NCBI RefSeq assembly: GCF_903645325.1
Contig: NZ_CAHJXQ010000003.1
Coordinates: 248,001-312,000 of the forward strand
Reading direction: 5' to 3'
Source: Microbacterium tenebrionis
GTDB taxonomy: Bacteria; Actinomycetota; Actinomycetes; Actinomycetales; Microbacteriaceae
DNA: 64,000 bases
In this document: positions 62,651 through 64,000 of the stretch, in pieces
Layout of the letters: each line of letters starts with the position of its first letter
How positions within the stretch are numbered: the stretch's first letter is position 1
Translations under genes and position numbers: made by a program
The notes under the pieces: generated by a model
Databases searched by the model: none
Seen by the model: only the letters and a program-made list of their open reading frames with translations
What the model was told of the DNA's origin: nothing

Positions 62651-63745
62651 TCAGGCGTCCAGGCGGTAGAGCCAGCCGTGCTTGTCCTCGCGGCGGCCGT
62701 ACTGGATGTCGGTGAGCTCTTCGCGCAGCGAGAGCGCGAGCTCGCCGGACGGCTGCGGTTCCTCGCCCGCAGCGGTCACGAGGGCGCCGATCGGCGTGAC
62801 GACAGCGGCCGTGCCGCAGGCGAACACCTCGACGATGTCGCCGGACGCCACGCCGTCGCGCCATTCCTGGAGCGACACCGGCCGGCGCTCGACGGTGTGG
62901 CCGCGGTCCTCCGCGAGCTGCAGCAGCGAGTTGCGGGTGATGCCCTCGAGGATGCTGTCGGAGTCGGGGGTGACGATGCGGCCGTCCTTGTAGACGAACA
63001 CGACGTTCATTCCGCCGAGCTCTTCGACGTTGCCGTCCCGGTCGAGGAAGACCACCTGGTCGCAGCCCTTCTCGTACGCCTCGGCCTGCGGCAGAAGGCT
63101 CGACGCGTAGTTGCCGCCGGTCTTGGCCGCACCCGTGCCGCCCTTGCCCGCGCGGGCGTAATTCTCGGACAGCCAGATGCGCACCGGCTGCACGCCGCCC
63201 TTGAAGTACGAACCCGCCGGGCTCGCGATCACGTAGTAGGCGACCTTCTGCGCGGGGCGCACGCCGAGGAACGCCTCCTTCGCGAACATGAACGGCCGCA
63301 GGTACAGGCTCTGGTCCTCTCCGGACGGCACCCAGGCGCCGTCGACGGCGATCAGTTCGCGGATCGACTGCAGGAAGTACTCGGCGGGCAGCTCCGGCAG
63401 CGCCATGCGCCGCGCACTGCGCTGCAGGCGGGCGGCGTTCTGGTCGGGACGGAACGTGTGGATCGACCCGTCTGCGTGCCGGTAGGCCTTGATGCCCTCG
63501 AAGATCTCCTGACCGTAGTGCAGCACGGCGGCGGCGGGGTCGAGTGCGATCGGGCCGTAGGGCTGCACGCGCGGACGATGCCATCCGCCGCGGGCCGACC
63601 AGCACACGTCGACCATGTGGTCGGTGAACACTGTGCCGAAGCCCGGGTTCTTCAGGATCTCCTCGCGCTCGGCTGCGGACTTCGCTGCGAGGTTCTTGGT
63701 CACGGCGAACTCGAGCGGTGCGAGTTCGGTTTCGGTCGTTGTCAT
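62651..63745 (-). CDS. ilvE: Branched-chain amino acid aminotransferase
   Basis: 364 residues. PLP fold-type IV: VLHYGQEIFEGIKAYRHADG, RPDQNAARLQRSARRMALP, KTGGNYASSLLPQAEA around the PLP Lys, and GITRNSLLQLAEDRG. Last step of Val/Leu/Ile synthesis. 43 bp after leuB on the same strand, so the two are likely one operon. Confidence 0.95.
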   Translation of the reverse strand: MTTTETELAPLEFAVTKNLAAKSAAEREEILKNPGFGTVFTDHMVDVCWSARGGWHRPRVQPYGPIALDPAAAVLHYGQEIFEGIKAYRHADGSIHTFRPDQNAARLQRSARRMALPELPAEYFLQSIRELIAVDGAWVPSGEDQSLYLRPFMFAKEAFLGVRPAQKVAYYVIASPAGSYFKGGVQPVRIWLSENYARAGKGGTGAAKTGGNYASSLLPQAEAYEKGCDQVVFLDRDGNVEELGGMNVVFVYKDGRIVTPDSDSILEGITRNSLLQLAEDRGHTVERRPVSLQEWRDGVASGDIVEVFACGTAAVVTPIGALVTAAGEEPQPSGELALSLREELTDIQYGRREDKHGWLYRLDA

Positions 63746-63788
63746 CTCTCTCCTGCGGGGTTGCGGGCGGCGCTCGCGTGCGTCCAGG

Positions 63789-64000
63789 TTACGCCTGGAG
63801 CCGGGCGATGATGGCGTCGCCCACCTCAGTGGTGGTTCGAGAGCCGAGCCGTTCGGCGATGTCCGCCTCGACCGCGCTGGTCACGCGGGCCGATTCCTCG
63901 CGGAGCCCGAGGTGATCGAGCAGGAGGGCGACGGACAGGATCGCCGCGGTGGGGTCGGCTTTCTGTTGGCCTGCGATGTCGGGCGCCGAACCGTGAACGG
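63789..64000 (-). CDS. leuB: 3-isopropylmalate dehydrogenase, 3' end (partial)
   Basis: The last 70 codons, reading [36 protein letters not shown]..., [12 protein letters not shown] at 63789-63791. [11 protein letters not shown] is the conserved NAD-binding/C-terminal motif of LeuB. The gene enters from beyond the right edge of the window. Oxidative decarboxylation of 3-isopropylmalate, the step after LeuCD. Confidence 0.9.
   Translation of the reverse strand, partial: VHGSAPDIAGQQKADPTAAILSVALLLDHLGLREESARVTSAVEADIAERLGSRTTTEVGDAIIARLQA

Overview
The window is a stretch of ordinary chromosome from a high-GC actinobacterium. The gene content points to Microbacteriaceae, most likely Microbacterium or a close relative: small actinobacterial families (DUF3099, DUF3515, DUF4190, DUF4349), an extended ribosomal protein S16, many GTG/TTG starts, and ATGA or GTGA coupled gene pairs. 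The genus is inferred from gene content and style, not from a marker gene. There is no prophage, insertion sequence or CRISPR array.

Layout. 1-2.0 kb: DUF4190 protein, DUF3099 protein, a small Cys-rich protein and SURF1. 2.1-4.0 kb: the ribosome operon rpsP-khpA-rimM-trmD. 4.2-5.4 kb: a frameshifted YbdK-type glutamate-cysteine ligase. 5.4-11.8 kb: a glycerol locus (glpK, a SorC-type regulator, glpD, and a hydrolase fused to a membrane domain), with three copies of one inverted-repeat operator at its promoters. 11.8-25.1 kb: ffh, a sigma factor and its membrane partner, a TetR regulator, lipB-lipA, an 800-residue unknown protein coupled to a GNAT, a DUF2004-like protein, ftsY and smc. 25.2-28.7 kb: an opposite-strand accessory block with a 34-codon small ORF, a structured leader, a 99-residue protein, two double-GNAT proteins and a wrecked ABC transporter. 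It interrupts the common rnc-mutM-smc-ftsY order. 28.7-35.4 kb: mutM, rnc, rpmF, yceD, coaD, recG, rsmD, thiL. 35.5-42.5 kb: DUF3515 lipoprotein, ddl, gpsA, plsC, murA, leuD, leuC and a leucine leader peptide. 42.6-46.3 kb: two divergent terC genes and a CorC-type gene. 46.3-52.6 kb: sigma factor with DUF4349 protein, an MFS remnant, tRNA-Glu, MBL hydrolase, GNAT and frameshifted pepN. 52.8-56.6 kb: cspA, M23 peptidase, topoisomerase IB, MarR and 3-hydroxyacyl-CoA dehydrogenase. 56.8-64 kb: tRNA-Gln, gltX, methyltransferase, MFS, FAH hydrolase, an AbiEi/DUF559 protein between two inverted palindromes, ilvE and the 3' end of leuB.

The best findings are regulatory. The two back-to-back terC genes each appear to carry their own yybP-ykoY (Mn2+) riboswitch, reading in opposite directions from the same 340 bp. 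leuCD is preceded by a 15-codon leader peptide with three consecutive Leu codons and a perfect hairpin. The glycerol regulator has matching operator copies at glpK, at its own/glpD promoter region, and upstream of the hydrolase-membrane fusion, which suggests that fusion belongs to the same regulon.

Four genes (ybdK-like, the ABC ATPase, pepN, the M23 peptidase) are broken by single-base indels at or next to short C/G runs. Most of these may be consensus errors in the assembly; the ABC locus is degenerate in any case, because it also carries a large internal deletion.
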